64,000 nucleotides of DNA. It comes from Acidobacteriota bacterium. GTDB lineage: Bacteria; Acidobacteriota; Terriglobia; Terriglobales; Acidobacteriaceae. The first letter of the stretch is position 1, and every line of letters begins with the position of its first letter. The stretch lies in the NCBI GenBank assembly GCA_013289795.1, contig JABCZH010000012.1, positions 62,001 through 126,000 of the forward strand. The letters are read 5' to 3'. Below the pieces are notes generated by a model, which did not search any database, had not been told where the DNA came from, and saw only the letters and a program-made list of their open reading frames with translations. Both the position numbers and the translations under genes were made by a program. This document shows positions 9,350 to 16,564 of the stretch, piece after piece.

Positions 9350-9760
9350 CTACCCCTTACCCCAATCCTCCCACTCCAAGCTCTTGACCCGTCCAAACTC
9401 TCTCGAGTTCGCCGTAACCAGCGTCAATCTGTGACGCAAAGCCTGTCCCGCAATCAATATGTCGTAAGCTCCAATTGGTTTTCCAGCAGCTTCCAGGCTG
9501 GCCCGCACCGTACCAGCAATCTTCGCATCCTCGTCATCGAAAGCCAGAAGACCGATAGGCCCGGCAAAGAAGGTAGTCAGCAGTTGGGCATTCGCCGCAA
9601 GCCGAGTGCTCTTGGCAACTCCAGACCAGAGTTCAAACGCGACAACGGAGGACACAAACACTTTCTCCTCACCATGAAACTCTTTCTGTAATCTGGCCCG
9701 CACCGACCCCGGTTTGCCGTTGATCACCGCAATGCAGGCGTTTGTGTCAAGCAGATACAT
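9350..9760 (-). CDS. vapC: PIN-domain toxin VapC
   Basis: 136 residues, the normal size of VapC. The PIN fold acidic residues are visible: D5 in YLLDTNACI, E43 in VVAFELW and D100 in IGAYDILIAGQA, followed by LTLVTANSREF near the C-terminus. VapC toxins are Mg-dependent RNases, mostly cleaving initiator tRNA or the 23S sarcin-ricin loop; the target here cannot be read. The start ATG (9760) shares one base with the stop of the antitoxin gene (TAATG), which indicates translational coupling. Confidence 0.93.
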   Translation of the reverse strand: MYLLDTNACIAVINGKPGSVRARLQKEFHGEEKVFVSSVVAFELWSGVAKSTRLAANAQLLTTFFAGPIGLLAFDDEDAKIAGTVRASLEAAGKPIGAYDILIAGQALRHRLTLVTANSREFGRVKSLEWEDWGKG

Positions 9761-10005
9761 TACTCAAAAATCTTCCGGCGAGGGGTTCTAGGCTGACTGC
9801 GGGTGCCGCGCTTGAACTCTTCGGAATTAAGCCGGTCCAGTTCGGCGAACCATTTAGCAGGATCAGAAATGAGAGGTTCCAGCAAGACTCCTTCCGCAAC
9901 CTGTCGCACCCGTACCTGACTGCCCTCAAAGCGAAACTCGCGTGGCAGCCGCACCGCCTGGCTGCGCCCATTGCGAAACAACTTGGCAATCCCGGTTCCA
10001 GCCAT
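9760..10005 (-). CDS. vapB: VapB-type SpoVT/AbrB antitoxin
   Basis: 81 residues. The N-terminal half ([20 protein letters not shown]) is the DNA-binding swapped-hairpin AbrB domain typical of VapB. The C-terminal half ([19 protein letters not shown]) is the toxin-wrapping tail. The product neutralises the VapC encoded immediately downstream and should autorepress through the palindrome at 10025-10047. The ATG at 10005 is favoured because the AbrB domain starts at once. Confidence 0.92.
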   Translation of the reverse strand: MAGTGIAKLFRNGRSQAVRLPREFRFEGSQVRVRQVAEGVLLEPLISDPAKWFAELDRLNSEEFKRGTRSQPRTPRRKIFE

Positions 10006-10024
10006 GACAATCCGTTCTCAACTC

Positions 10025-10047
10025 GATATATACCACAAGTATATATC
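10025..10047. promoter_or_regulatory. perfect palindromic operator of vapBC
   Basis: GATATATAC (10025-10033) and GTATATATC (10039-10047) are perfect 9-bp inverted arms separated by CACAA. The palindrome lies 20 bp upstream of the vapB start and is AT-rich enough to overlap the promoter. AbrB-type VapB proteins bind such inverted repeats, so it is probably the autoregulatory site. Confidence 0.75.
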
Positions 10048-10093
10048 CTTTGGCTAGTTGACGAAAAGCGCATATCTGTTGCCCACTCGATAA

Positions 10094-10264
10094 ATGAAGC
10101 CTACGCCGAGCGAAGTGCGGCGGCGCAAACTGCTCGAGTTCTTAGAAGGGAAAGAGCCTGCCTAGAAGGAAAGCGACCATCCCGAACTGGCGAAGGGTGC
10201 GGCCGCCTGGGTGCGCAAATTGCGGAAAGAGAACGAGTCATCCCGCCAGCACAAGAAACGCTGA
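10094..10264 (+). pseudogene. small ORF interrupted by one in-frame amber codon
   Basis: An ATG at 10094 opens a 57-codon frame interrupted by a single TAG at 10163-10165 and closed by TGA at 10262-10264. Reading through gives MKPTPSEVRRRKLLEFLEGK and then, after the stop, KESDHPELAKGAAAWVRKLR, which looks like one continuous small charged protein. The stop lies where TAG could derive from a Trp codon (TGG). It is divergent from vapBC and resembles short antitoxin-like proteins from memory. It is probably a recently inactivated gene, but a sequencing error is possible. Confidence 0.5.
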
Positions 10265-10313
10265 TCACATCAATTGGCCAACGACCGACGACGAACGACC
10301 AACGACAGGGATC

Positions 10314-11930
10314 CTACACCACCACTGCTTCCTTATACTCCCCAAACACTTTTCGCAAAGTGTCAGAGATCTCGCCGACCGTAGCATAAGCCTCAACCGC
10401 ACCAACAATGCACGGCATCAGATTCGCCCCCGAGCGCGCAGCTTCCTCAATTTTCTTCAATGAATCTTTCCAAGGCCCCGCATCCCGACGCGCTCGCAAA
10501 ACCCGCAACCGTTCCACCTGCTTGCGCTCCAGCGATTCATCGATCTTCTGCAGCAGCACTGGCTTCTCATCTTCTTGCTTAAAGCGATTCACGCCCACCA
10601 CCACGGCCTCAGCGCGGTCCACCGCCTGCTGATACTCATAAGCAGCATTCTGGATTTCCTGCTGCACAAACCCCCGCTCAATCGCCTTCAACATTCCACC
10701 CAACGCGGCAATCTTGTCCAGGTAAGCTGCAGCCCGCTTCTCCACCTCATCCGTCAAAGCCTCAATGTAATAAGACCCCGCCAGCGGATCGACCGTCTGC
10801 GGCACTCCTGATTCGTAAGCCACAATCTGCTGCGTGCGCAGCGCAATCCGCGCCGCCGACTCTGTGGGCAGAGCCAGAGCCTCATCATAAGAATTCGTAT
10901 GCAGCGACTGCGTCCCGCCCAGCACCGCCGCCATGGCCTGAAGCGCCGTACGAACAATATTATTTTCCGGCTGCTGCGCCGTGAGCGTAGACCCGGCAGT
11001 CTGTGTATGAAAGCGCAGCATCCACGACTTCGGATTCTTTGCCTTGAAATGCTCCCGCATGATTCGCGCCCACATCCGTCGCGCCGCCCGGAACTTCGCC
11101 ACCTCCTCCAGAAAATCGTTGTGCGCGTTGAAGAAAAACGAAAGCCGCGGCGCAAACTTATCGACATCCAACCCAGCATTCACCGCCGCCTGCACATAAG
11201 CAATCCCGTTGCCCAGCGTGAACGCAATCTCCTGCACCGCCGTCGATCCCGCTTCTCTCATGTGATATCCCGAGATCGAAATCGAATTCCACTCAGGAAC
11301 GTTGTCGTTGGTCCAGGCAAACATGTCGGTGATAATCCGCATCGCCTGGGCTATCGGAAAAATATATGTCCCCCGCGAAACGTATTCTTTGAGGACATCG
11401 TTCTGCACCGTGCCCGAAAGCTTGCGAATGTCGGCTCCCTGCCGCCGCGCAACCGCCACATACAGCGCCAGCAGAATCGATGCCGTGGCATTGATCGTCA
11501 TCGATGTCGAAATCCTGGTCAGATCAATGCCATCGAACAACCGCTGCATGTCTTCAATCGAATCGATGGCCACGCCGACTTTTCCCACCTCGCCCATCGC
11601 CAGCGGACTATCCGAATCCATGCCAATCTGCGTCGGCAGATCGAACGCCACCGACAATCCCGTGGTCCCATTAGCCAACAAATACTTGTAACGTCTGTTC
11701 GATTCCTCGGCATCCCCAAAACCAGCATACTGACGCATCGTCCACAACTTGCCGCGGAACATCGTAGGCTGCACGCCGCGCGTAAACGGATATTCGCCGG
11801 GATAGCCGACCTGGCGGTCGTAGTCCCAGCCGTCCAGATCGGCCGGCTCATAAACCTGCCGCACCGGAATATGCGAAGCCGTCTGCGGACCGGCCGACAC
11901 GGCATCGGGCTTCTTGGTTTTTTCCGTCAT
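10314..11930 (-). CDS. methylmalonyl-CoA mutase family protein, large (catalytic) subunit
   Basis: 538 residues from the ATG at 11930; an upstream GTG at 11948 would add six residues. The N-terminal TIM barrel substrate domain is complete: [90 protein letters not shown] and [17 protein letters not shown]. It lacks the C-terminal B12-binding domain, so it must pair with a separate small subunit, as in archaeal-type MCM or isobutyryl-CoA mutase; that partner is not in this window. It interconverts succinyl-CoA and methylmalonyl-CoA, or a related acyl-CoA pair, using adenosylcobalamin. Confidence 0.92.
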   Translation of the reverse strand: MTEKTKKPDAVSAGPQTASHIPVRQVYEPADLDGWDYDRQVGYPGEYPFTRGVQPTMFRGKLWTMRQYAGFGDAEESNRRYKYLLANGTTGLSVAFDLPTQIGMDSDSPLAMGEVGKVGVAIDSIEDMQRLFDGIDLTRISTSMTINATASILLALYVAVARRQGADIRKLSGTVQNDVLKEYVSRGTYIFPIAQAMRIITDMFAWTNDNVPEWNSISISGYHMREAGSTAVQEIAFTLGNGIAYVQAAVNAGLDVDKFAPRLSFFFNAHNDFLEEVAKFRAARRMWARIMREHFKAKNPKSWMLRFHTQTAGSTLTAQQPENNIVRTALQAMAAVLGGTQSLHTNSYDEALALPTESAARIALRTQQIVAYESGVPQTVDPLAGSYYIEALTDEVEKRAAAYLDKIAALGGMLKAIERGFVQQEIQNAAYEYQQAVDRAEAVVVGVNRFKQEDEKPVLLQKIDESLERKQVERLRVLRARRDAGPWKDSLKKIEEAARSGANLMPCIVGAVEAYATVGEISDTLRKVFGEYKEAVVV

Positions 11931-11990
11931 GAAAAACCTGAACCACACAGGGCGCCGAAGACGCCCTACTGCAACATCCTGCGCTTTATC

Positions 11991-12371
11991 TCACCGCTTT
12001 TTCCGTATCGACCAGAACGAGCTCACGCCGAACCAGCCAAACAAAAGCGCAAAAGCTGCCGCCAGAACCAGTCGGCCGCGCCCGCCGTGTCGAGTCCACT
12101 CCCGCCAGAATGCCAGACCGCCGATTGTGGCTAACGCCAAGAAAACAAATCCCGTGACCTCGAGCCACAACTGTCCCAGTGCCTGCCCCCAGCGCGCCGC
12201 CGTCATCCGGCCCGCCTGCATGACCGCACCAAATGTCCGTGTCTTGCGAACTTGCCGGCCGGCAACCCGGGCAGCGATCCCCAATTTGCGGCCGGTAGAA
12301 AGTGGTGACATCGTCATCGATTTTATCAAGCTTCCGATGTAGAATAACGCGGCGCGGCCAGTTTTCTGCAT
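11991..12371 (-). CDS. hypothetical two-helix membrane protein
   Basis: 126 residues from the ATG at 12371; 12395 and a downstream ATG at 12317 are alternatives. A basic N-terminal part (LSTGRKLGIAARVAGRQVRK) precedes two hydrophobic helices, LWLEVTGFVFLALATIGGLA and LVLAAAFALLFGWFGVSSFW, and ends in SIRKKR. It lies just upstream of the mutase gene on the same strand and is divergent from the GTG-start gene at 12435. No family is recognised. Confidence 0.6.
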   Translation of the reverse strand: MQKTGRAALFYIGSLIKSMTMSPLSTGRKLGIAARVAGRQVRKTRTFGAVMQAGRMTAARWGQALGQLWLEVTGFVFLALATIGGLAFWREWTRHGGRGRLVLAAAFALLFGWFGVSSFWSIRKKR

Positions 12372-12434
12372 GAGCCTGCGGCGGCGCAGCTGCATCTAAA
12401 GAATTGTAGTAACGCCAGGCACCCGGGAGGAGTC

Positions 12435-12722
12435 GTGGACCAGGAACTCAAGCAGCTCATGAAGGAACTTGGGGAAGCGATCAACGAGTCGCTGGCCGAC
12501 TCCGACCAGATTGCCGAAGTTGTCTCCCGCATCAAAGAAGGCGGCTACGACATTTTCCTGGTGCTCGAAGCCACCATCGGCGTCAGCAAGCCCGGCGACA
12601 AGTCCGCCGACAAGACGTCGCTCGTCACCACTCTCAGCAGCAATCCCGAATTCAAAATCAGCGATCAGGACCTGAAATTCCTCAAATCCCTGCGCATCAA
12701 GATCGAGGAAGACGCGGCGTAA
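12435..12722 (+). CDS. conserved hypothetical protein (95 aa, GTG start)
   Basis: The start is a GTG at 12435, preceded by an ideal GGGAGGAG Shine-Dalgarno (12425-12432). The product is soluble, acidic and predicted mostly helical at the N-terminus (ELKQLMKELGEAINESLADS), with a middle hydrophobic strand (YDIFLVLEATIGV) and a charged C-terminus (LKFLKSLRIKIEEDAA). I do not recognise a domain. Coding support comes from the strong ribosome binding site and codon use like the neighbours. Confidence 0.8.
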   Translation: MDQELKQLMKELGEAINESLADSDQIAEVVSRIKEGGYDIFLVLEATIGVSKPGDKSADKTSLVTTLSSNPEFKISDQDLKFLKSLRIKIEEDAA

Positions 12723-12791
12723 GCCCGTTCCCGATTCCGAACTGCACGCTAAGAATAGTTTCCGGATCCGCTTCTGGAACCCCCAACCCTC

Positions 12792-12911
12792 TGTCATCCT
12801 GAGCGAAGCAGGCGTTGCGCTTGCGCGACGCCCGCGAGTCGAAGGACCCCATGCCTGCCGTAGGCGGCCTGGACTCCGCAAGGCATTCTTACCGTGCTTT
12901 GTACACAGTTC
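12792..12911. repeat. repeat family A, copy 1
   Basis: It begins TGTCATCCTGAGCGAAGC and contains GCGCGACGCCCGCGAGTCGA, AGGACCCCATGCCTGC and CCGCAAGGCATTCTTACCG. It lies directly upstream of the GIY-YIG gene. Three further long copies lie within 1.6 kb. Confidence 0.85.
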
Positions 12912-12928
12912 GGTGAGAGCCAGCACCT

Positions 12929-13261
12929 ATGAAGGAACATCGCTATTTCGTTTACATCGTCGCCAGCCGAACAGGAATGCTCTACATCGGCATAACGAAT
13001 AACCTCGGCCGGCGGGTGTTGCAACACAAAGCTGGCGAGATCGAAGGGTTCGCCAGCAGGTATCACTGTGATCGACTTGTCTACCACGAGAGGTTCGGTG
13101 ACGTTCACAAAGCGATAGGACGTGAAAAGCAGCTAAAGGGCTGGACGAGAGCAAAGAAGATTGCGTTGATTGAATCAAAGAATCCGCGCTGGGCAGACTT
13201 GGCCGAGAAGTTGGGAGCGCCGATGCTGTTCGCTGGCCAAGCTATAAGAGACCATGAATAG
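12929..13261 (+). CDS. GIY-YIG nuclease family protein
   Basis: 110 residues, the normal size of the stand-alone UPF0213-like GIY-YIG proteins. The signature is clear: Y9-I-V11, then Y19-I-G21, with Arg28/29 in NNLGRRVLQHK and an IGREKQLKGWTRAKKIALIE segment. GIY-YIG proteins are single-domain metal-dependent DNA nucleases; the target is unknown. The gene is enclosed by copies of repeat family A (12792-12911 and 13266-13490), and its last codons (CCATGAATAG) are partly repeated at 13549, at the left edge of the next repeat copy. Confidence 0.9.
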   Translation: MKEHRYFVYIVASRTGMLYIGITNNLGRRVLQHKAGEIEGFASRYHCDRLVYHERFGDVHKAIGREKQLKGWTRAKKIALIESKNPRWADLAEKLGAPMLFAGQAIRDHE

Positions 13262-13265
13262 ACCC

Positions 13266-13490
13266 TGTCATCCTGAGCGAAGCGGAAGTCGCGCTCGGCG
13301 CGACGCCCGCGAGTCGAAGGACCCCTTGCCCGCGACCAGCACCGCGAACGCCGCAAGGCATCCTCACCGCGCTTCGTACCGAGTGTAGCGGGAATGCCTT
13401 GCAGCGCTATTGCCACTGCACGCGGGTATGGGGTCCTTCGACTCCGGGAACGCTCCGCTTCGCGAAGCATTCCCTCCGCTCAGGATGACA
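13266..13490. repeat. repeat family A, copy 2 (long inverted form)
   Basis: It starts TGTCATCCTGAGCGAAGCGG and ends with CCGCTCAGGATGACA, its reverse complement, so the 225-bp unit is flanked by terminal inverted repeats. Internal blocks GCGACGCCCGCGAGTCGAAG and its counterpart GGGGTCCTTCGACTC are also inverted, which gives a long cruciform or hairpin potential. Confidence 0.85.
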
Positions 13491-13493
13491 GGA

Positions 13494-13546
13494 AGCGCTT
13501 AGGTTCGCACCTCAGAGGTCGTGAGTTCGAATCTCACCATCCGCCA
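13494..13546 (+). tRNA. 3' tRNA fragment (not a complete tRNA)
   Basis: The segment contains a canonical T arm (GTGAG 13521-13525, loop TTCGAAT, CTCAC 13533-13537), a 5-nt variable loop AGGTC and the acceptor-like strand CATCCGC ending in CA. The preceding hairpin is not a good anticodon arm, and no matching 5' half (GCGGATG) lies 60-70 bp upstream, where repeat A copy 2 sits instead. It is probably a remnant of a tRNA 3' half, perhaps Gly, left by recombination or integration. Confidence 0.5.
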
Positions 13547-13561
13547 GCCATGAATAAACCC

Positions 13562-13786
13562 TGTCATCCTGAGCGAAGCGGAAGTCGCGCGCTCAGCGCG
13601 ACGCCCGCGAGTCGAAGGACCCCTTGCCTGCGACCAGCACCGCCAACGCCGCAAGGCATCCTCACCGTGCTTCGTACCGAATGTGGCGAGAATGCCCAGC
13701 TGCGCCATTGCCAATGCACGCAGGCATGGGGTCCTTCGACTGCGTTGTCGTTCGCAACGCGAACGACAACTCCGCTCAGGATGACA
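13562..13786. repeat. repeat family A, copy 3 (tandem near-duplicate of copy 2)
   Basis: It has the same 225-bp length, terminal inverted repeats and internal order as copy 2. The shared sequence also includes flanking CCATGAATA and ACCC, so this looks like a tandem duplication with divergence. Its right end cuts into the toxin fragment at 13776-13874. Confidence 0.85.
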
Positions 13787-13874
13787 GAATAATGTAGAGA
13801 GCCTTCCGGTCAGCGGCCGGAACCCGGTCAAGAGACTTTCTTGCGGGTCCGGCGAGGAGAACGGTCCACTCCAT
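13776..13874 (-). pseudogene. truncated RelE/ParE toxin gene (first copy)
   Basis: From an ATG at 13874 the frame reads MEWTVLLAGPARKSLDRVP and matches the intact toxin of the second copy (14568-14822) for 24 residues. It then runs into repeat A sequence and stops at 13776, leaving 32 codons instead of 85. The toxin is therefore inactivated, while the antitoxin of this copy remains intact. Confidence 0.8.
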
Positions 13875-14149
13875 TCGCGTAGTCTCCCAGCGTCACGTAC
13901 TCCCCACGCTTGTAGGCGGCCATGCCGCGACGGTAAGCACGGGCCTCGGCGGCGGTGGGCCTCTCGGTTGGCAGCACCCGGACATTGAAATACACGCGCA
14001 GCGCCTCGCGTACCAATTCTGAGCGAGTGCGGTGCTCTGTCTTCATGACCTTCTTGATCTGTTTGGCCATGGCCGGAGGGAGCGAAACAGTGAAGGTACT
14101 GGTTTCTCGCATGTTGTTACTTTGTCATACTTGGTGTGATGGGGTCAAG
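13804..14149. repeat. 346-bp direct duplication, copy 1 (partner 14752-15097)
   Basis: The segment covers the start of the toxin gene, the whole antitoxin gene and about 37 bp upstream. It aligns without visible gaps to 14752-15097 at a constant offset of 948 bp, with scattered substitutions mostly at third codon positions. Confidence 0.9.
13828..14112 (-). CDS. ribbon-helix-helix antitoxin, orphan copy
   Basis: 94 residues; MRETSTFTVSLPPAMAKQIK followed by RTRSELVREALRVYF is a classic RHH (CopG/ParD-like) DNA-binding domain. The C-terminal half (AEARAYRRGMAAYKRGEYVT) is the toxin-binding region. It differs by one residue (K20 for E20) from the copy at 14776-15060. Its cognate toxin is truncated, so it may act only as a solitary antitoxin or repressor for the second module. 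Confidence 0.9.
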   Translation of the reverse strand: MRETSTFTVSLPPAMAKQIKKVMKTEHRTRSELVREALRVYFNVRVLPTERPTAAEARAYRRGMAAYKRGEYVTLGDYANGVDRSPRRTRKKVS

Positions 14150-14158
14150 GCCGCTAAC

Positions 14159-14233
14159 GCCCAGGTTAGCGCCCCGAGACCGGGCGCGTTGCCGCTAGGG
14201 ACTTGAGCAGATGGGACGCGAACCTGGGGCACC
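14159..14233. repeat. repeat family B, copy 1
   Basis: A 75-bp palindromic unit beginning CCCAGGTTAGCGCCCCG and ending GACGCGAACCTGGGGCACC, with GACTTGAG in the middle. The ends are inverted complements of each other. A second 75-bp copy is at 23083-23157, and a shortened variant (GAGGTTAGCCCCC to CCGGGGCACC) is at 14534-14560. Confidence 0.8.
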
Positions 14234-14273
14234 AGGCTACCGGGGCTTCCGTGTTTCTGGAGACCCCAATCCC

Positions 14274-14387
14274 TGTCATCCTGAGCGAAGCGGAAGTCGC
14301 GCGCAGCGCGACGCCCGCGAGTCGAAGGACCCCATGCCCGCCGTAAGCACCGCGAACGCCGCAAGGCATTCTCACCGTGCTTCGGTT
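14274..14387. repeat. repeat family A, copy 4
   Basis: TGTCATCCTGAGCGAAGCGG followed by GCGACGCCCGCGAGTCGAAG and CCGCAAGGCATTCTCACCG. It has the layout of copy 1 (half unit without the right-hand inverted part). Confidence 0.85.
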
Positions 14388-14486
14388 TTTGCCGACCAGT
14401 ACATTCGGGCTTGACATCGAATCGAACGGGAGAGAGACTGCAATTGTAAGGTGCGAACCTAAGCGCTCGGCTTGGGAAGGTTTTCG

Positions 14487-14516
14487 AAGGCGGCCACGCG
14501 GCCGCCTTTAGTTTTT
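14487..14516 (+). terminator. rho-independent terminator without an obvious upstream gene
   Basis: A 9-bp stem (AAGGCGGCC 14487-14495, GGCCGCCTT 14500-14508) with loop ACGC is followed by TAGTTTTT. The nearest plus-strand gene ends at 13261, so a small RNA or a lost gene may be terminated here. Confidence 0.65.
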
Positions 14517-14567
14517 GCGGCCACTTGTTCGCTGAGGTTAGCCCCCAAACCGGGGCACCGGGCCGGT

Positions 14568-14822
14568 TCAGTAGGTGGTCGAGGTCCGGCGCTCAACCGC
14601 CGTCACAACCACCTGTCGTCGCTCGGCCACAATCTCGAAGAATATGCGCCAGTTGCCCACGCGGCGGCGCAAGCCTGGCAGGCCCTGCAACTTGCGGACG
14701 TCGCCACGGAAGGGATCTTGCTGCATTTCGTCCAGCGCAGCCAGAACGCGTTTCCGGTCAGCGGTCGGGACCCGGTCAAGAGACTTTCTTGCGGGTCCGG
14801 CGAGGAGAACGGTCCACTCCAT
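14568..14822 (-). CDS. RelE/ParE family toxin
   Basis: 84 residues from the ATG at 14822; an ATG at 14828 exists, but the matching codon is lost in the duplicated copy, so 14822 is preferred. MEWTVLLAGPARKSLDRVP, ADRKRVLAALDEMQQDP and GNWRIFFEIVAERRQVVVTA have the RelE/Txe fold pattern, ending in ERRTSTTY. Such toxins cleave mRNA on the ribosome or poison gyrase. The 5' end overlaps the antitoxin gene by about 47 bp. Confidence 0.88.
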   Translation of the reverse strand: MEWTVLLAGPARKSLDRVPTADRKRVLAALDEMQQDPFRGDVRKLQGLPGLRRRVGNWRIFFEIVAERRQVVVTAVERRTSTTY

Positions 14823-15097
14823 TCGCATAGTCTCCCAGCGTCACATATTCTCCACGCTTGTAGGCGGCCATGCCGCGACGGTAAGCACGGGCCTCGGCGG
14901 CGGTGGGCCTCTCGGTTGGCAGCACCCGGACATTGAAATACACGCGCAGCGCCTCACGGACGAGCTCCGAACGGGTGCGGTGCTCCGTCTTCATGACCTT
15001 CTCGATCTGTTTGGCCATGGCCGGAGGGAGCGAAACGGTGAAGGTGCTGGTTTCTCGCATGTTGTCACTTTGTCATACTTGGTGTGAAGAGGTCAAG
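14752..15097. repeat. 346-bp direct duplication, copy 2
   Basis: Partner of 13804-14149, see that entry; this copy keeps the full toxin gene downstream. Confidence 0.9.
14776..15060 (-). CDS. ribbon-helix-helix antitoxin of the RelE/ParE module
   Basis: 94 residues, identical to the orphan copy at 13828-14112 except E20. RHH domain in residues 1-45, toxin-binding tail afterwards. It is followed with overlap by the intact toxin gene, so this is the functional module. The upstream 37 bp (TTTGTCATACTTGGTGTGA) is shared by both copies and should contain the autoregulated promoter. Confidence 0.9.
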   Translation of the reverse strand: MRETSTFTVSLPPAMAKQIEKVMKTEHRTRSELVREALRVYFNVRVLPTERPTAAEARAYRRGMAAYKRGEYVTLGDYANGVDRSPRRTRKKVS

Positions 15098-15126
15098 AGT
15101 TGGCGGCGACGTATACTTCTCCTATC

Positions 15127-15155
15127 CCCACCTTTGCAGAGAACGCAAAGGTGGG
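15127..15155. repeat. repeat family C hairpin, copy 1
   Basis: Perfect 11-bp inverted arms CCCACCTTTGC and GCAAAGGTGGG with a 7-nt loop, followed by CCACCC. Relatives with other inner bases lie at 23933-23963 and 24013-24041. Confidence 0.75.
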
Positions 15156-15214
15156 CCACCCACCGTCTGTTCCGGGTTTATTGTCCGTGGTTCATTGTGT
15201 CGCTTATTTCCGGT

Positions 15215-15790
15215 CTATTTACTCTTTTTTCGCAGTGGAGGCTTCCTCGCTTTCTTCTTCGCAGGTTTTGGTGCGGCTGCTCCAGCATGTCCGCCTTCTC
15301 CGAAAAGTTTGCGGACAGAAGTGGTTAGTCGCTCCAGCACCTCAAGCTCGTCGACGGCATGTGTGTGTCCGATCAAGAGGACCTCCTCGTCCCTGACTCC
15401 TTCCCTCTCATGAACGCGGCGGACAATCAGGTGCAACGGATCCCTTGGGTGGTCGCCTTTCTTGATACCCTCCGACCTGGCTTTGATGACCTCGGTGATC
15501 AGGCCGACAACCTCCCTTACAAGGCTAAGACCTGCGGTAGCCAATAGTACATACGTAAGAACTTCCGGACCGGTCTCATGCTCTTGGAATGCTAGTTCCG
15601 TGTCGGCCTTGGCGAGGGCGCGGAGTCTCTCGTCGATGATTTGGTACGCGCGCGGAGAGTGCTCGCGATGGAAGCACCCTGAGTTTACGCGAAGCTTGAT
15701 CGATACTGTCACTTCTCCCGGTTGGGGCTCTCTTCTCCCTTCAAAGCGCTGCATCCGTTCTCGAAAATCATGGGGCCATGCAGTGTTCAT
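15215..15790 (-). CDS. hypothetical protein with one membrane-like helix and basic tail
   Basis: 191 residues. An N-terminal soluble part (VTVSIKLRVN) leads to a helix with membrane character (VLTYVLLATAGLSLVREVVG), then a strand-rich region (PLHLIVRRVH, EEVLLIGHTH) and an Ala/Lys/Pro-rich tail (KPAKKKARKPPLRKKSK). The order helix then small beta domain recalls the effector-associated EACC1 type, but the similarity is weak and I would not assign it. It stands alone between the TA duplication and the PEGA pair. Confidence 0.65.
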   Translation of the reverse strand: MNTAWPHDFRERMQRFEGRREPQPGEVTVSIKLRVNSGCFHREHSPRAYQIIDERLRALAKADTELAFQEHETGPEVLTYVLLATAGLSLVREVVGLITEVIKARSEGIKKGDHPRDPLHLIVRRVHEREGVRDEEVLLIGHTHAVDELEVLERLTTSVRKLFGEGGHAGAAAPKPAKKKARKPPLRKKSK

Positions 15791-15985
15791 GTAGATCCGT
15801 CTCCCTGTGAATTGTGCAGAGTTGTAGCGGGCGCGAAGCTTGGCTCACAGACGGGACGTTCGCGGCTTTTGCGAATCAGAGCTCGATGGTACGTGCTGTC
15901 TGTCTCCAACTTTCCCCGTCTTTTCCTTCAAATGGCCTTGCCGATTCCCACGCCTCACGGAGGAAACCAGACATGTGGCGTCCTA

Positions 15986-16564
15986 TTATTTCTTGGCCCT
16001 GTCCATATCGTTTCCAGGCGAGGTGTCAACATAATAGTTGCCTCGCACGAGGCGGTAAGAATCAGTCTCGGTGAATGCCTCACAGCCTTTCTTATGTGTC
16101 GGGATGTCGGAGACCGAAACCGCCCCTGAGTCGAAGTCCATAGTCAGCACATGGCGCTGACACCGGCTAAATCCCTCACCACCACCAAACGAGGCAATCA
16201 AACCGTGCGCATCCCAAGTGTCGACGTCGTATTCCGTCTCATCAACATCCGTTACAGACACCATTCCTTGAACCGGGCCTAGAGTGACGCTCCACTCTTT
16301 GCAACTCTTGTCTGAGTGCGTACACGTTATCTTTACTTGTTGCGGAAAAACAAGGGCTTTTGCGGGGTCTTTAGATTCCGAAATCCATAGTCCTGAAACT
16401 ACACGGACGAAGCTATCTCCGGTTATCGGCATGTCTTTTAGCACGAGAGCCTTAAGTCGGTCGTTGTGAAAGGCAGATGAGATCGAATGCGATTCCTGAG
16501 CGCTGGCGCATAGTGCTGAGGACACAAGAACGGCTAGCGATACTGCTGCTAATCTATTGTTCAT
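15986..16564 (-). CDS. hypothetical secreted protein
   Basis: 192 residues from the ATG at 16564, which overlaps the stop of the upstream PEGA gene (ATGA) and has AGGGAG before it. MNNRLAAVSLAVLVSSALCA is a signal peptide ending near SAQ. The mature part contains four to five cysteines (CTHSDKSCKEW, SRCQRHVL, KKGCEAF) that may form disulphides. No known domain is visible. Coupled translation with the PEGA protein suggests a common envelope role. Confidence 0.75.
   Translation of the reverse strand: MNNRLAAVSLAVLVSSALCASAQESHSISSAFHNDRLKALVLKDMPITGDSFVRVVSGLWISESKDPAKALVFPQQVKITCTHSDKSCKEWSVTLGPVQGMVSVTDVDETEYDVDTWDAHGLIASFGGGEGFSRCQRHVLTMDFDSGAVSVSDIPTHKKGCEAFTETDSYRLVRGNYYVDTSPGNDMDRAKK

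Noticed and set aside
10899-12134. Long plus-strand open frame (411 codons) over the mutase gene
   Set aside because: It lies antisense to a well-conserved catalytic domain, its product is Arg/His-rich without motifs, and it is explained by GC-rich codon use of the real gene.
13494-13546. Functional tRNA gene
   Set aside because: Only the T arm and acceptor 3' strand are convincing; no 5' acceptor strand or D arm is found at the required distance.
13266-13786. CRISPR array
   Set aside because: Two large, near-identical 225-bp units with terminal inverted repeats; no short regular repeats with unique spacers.
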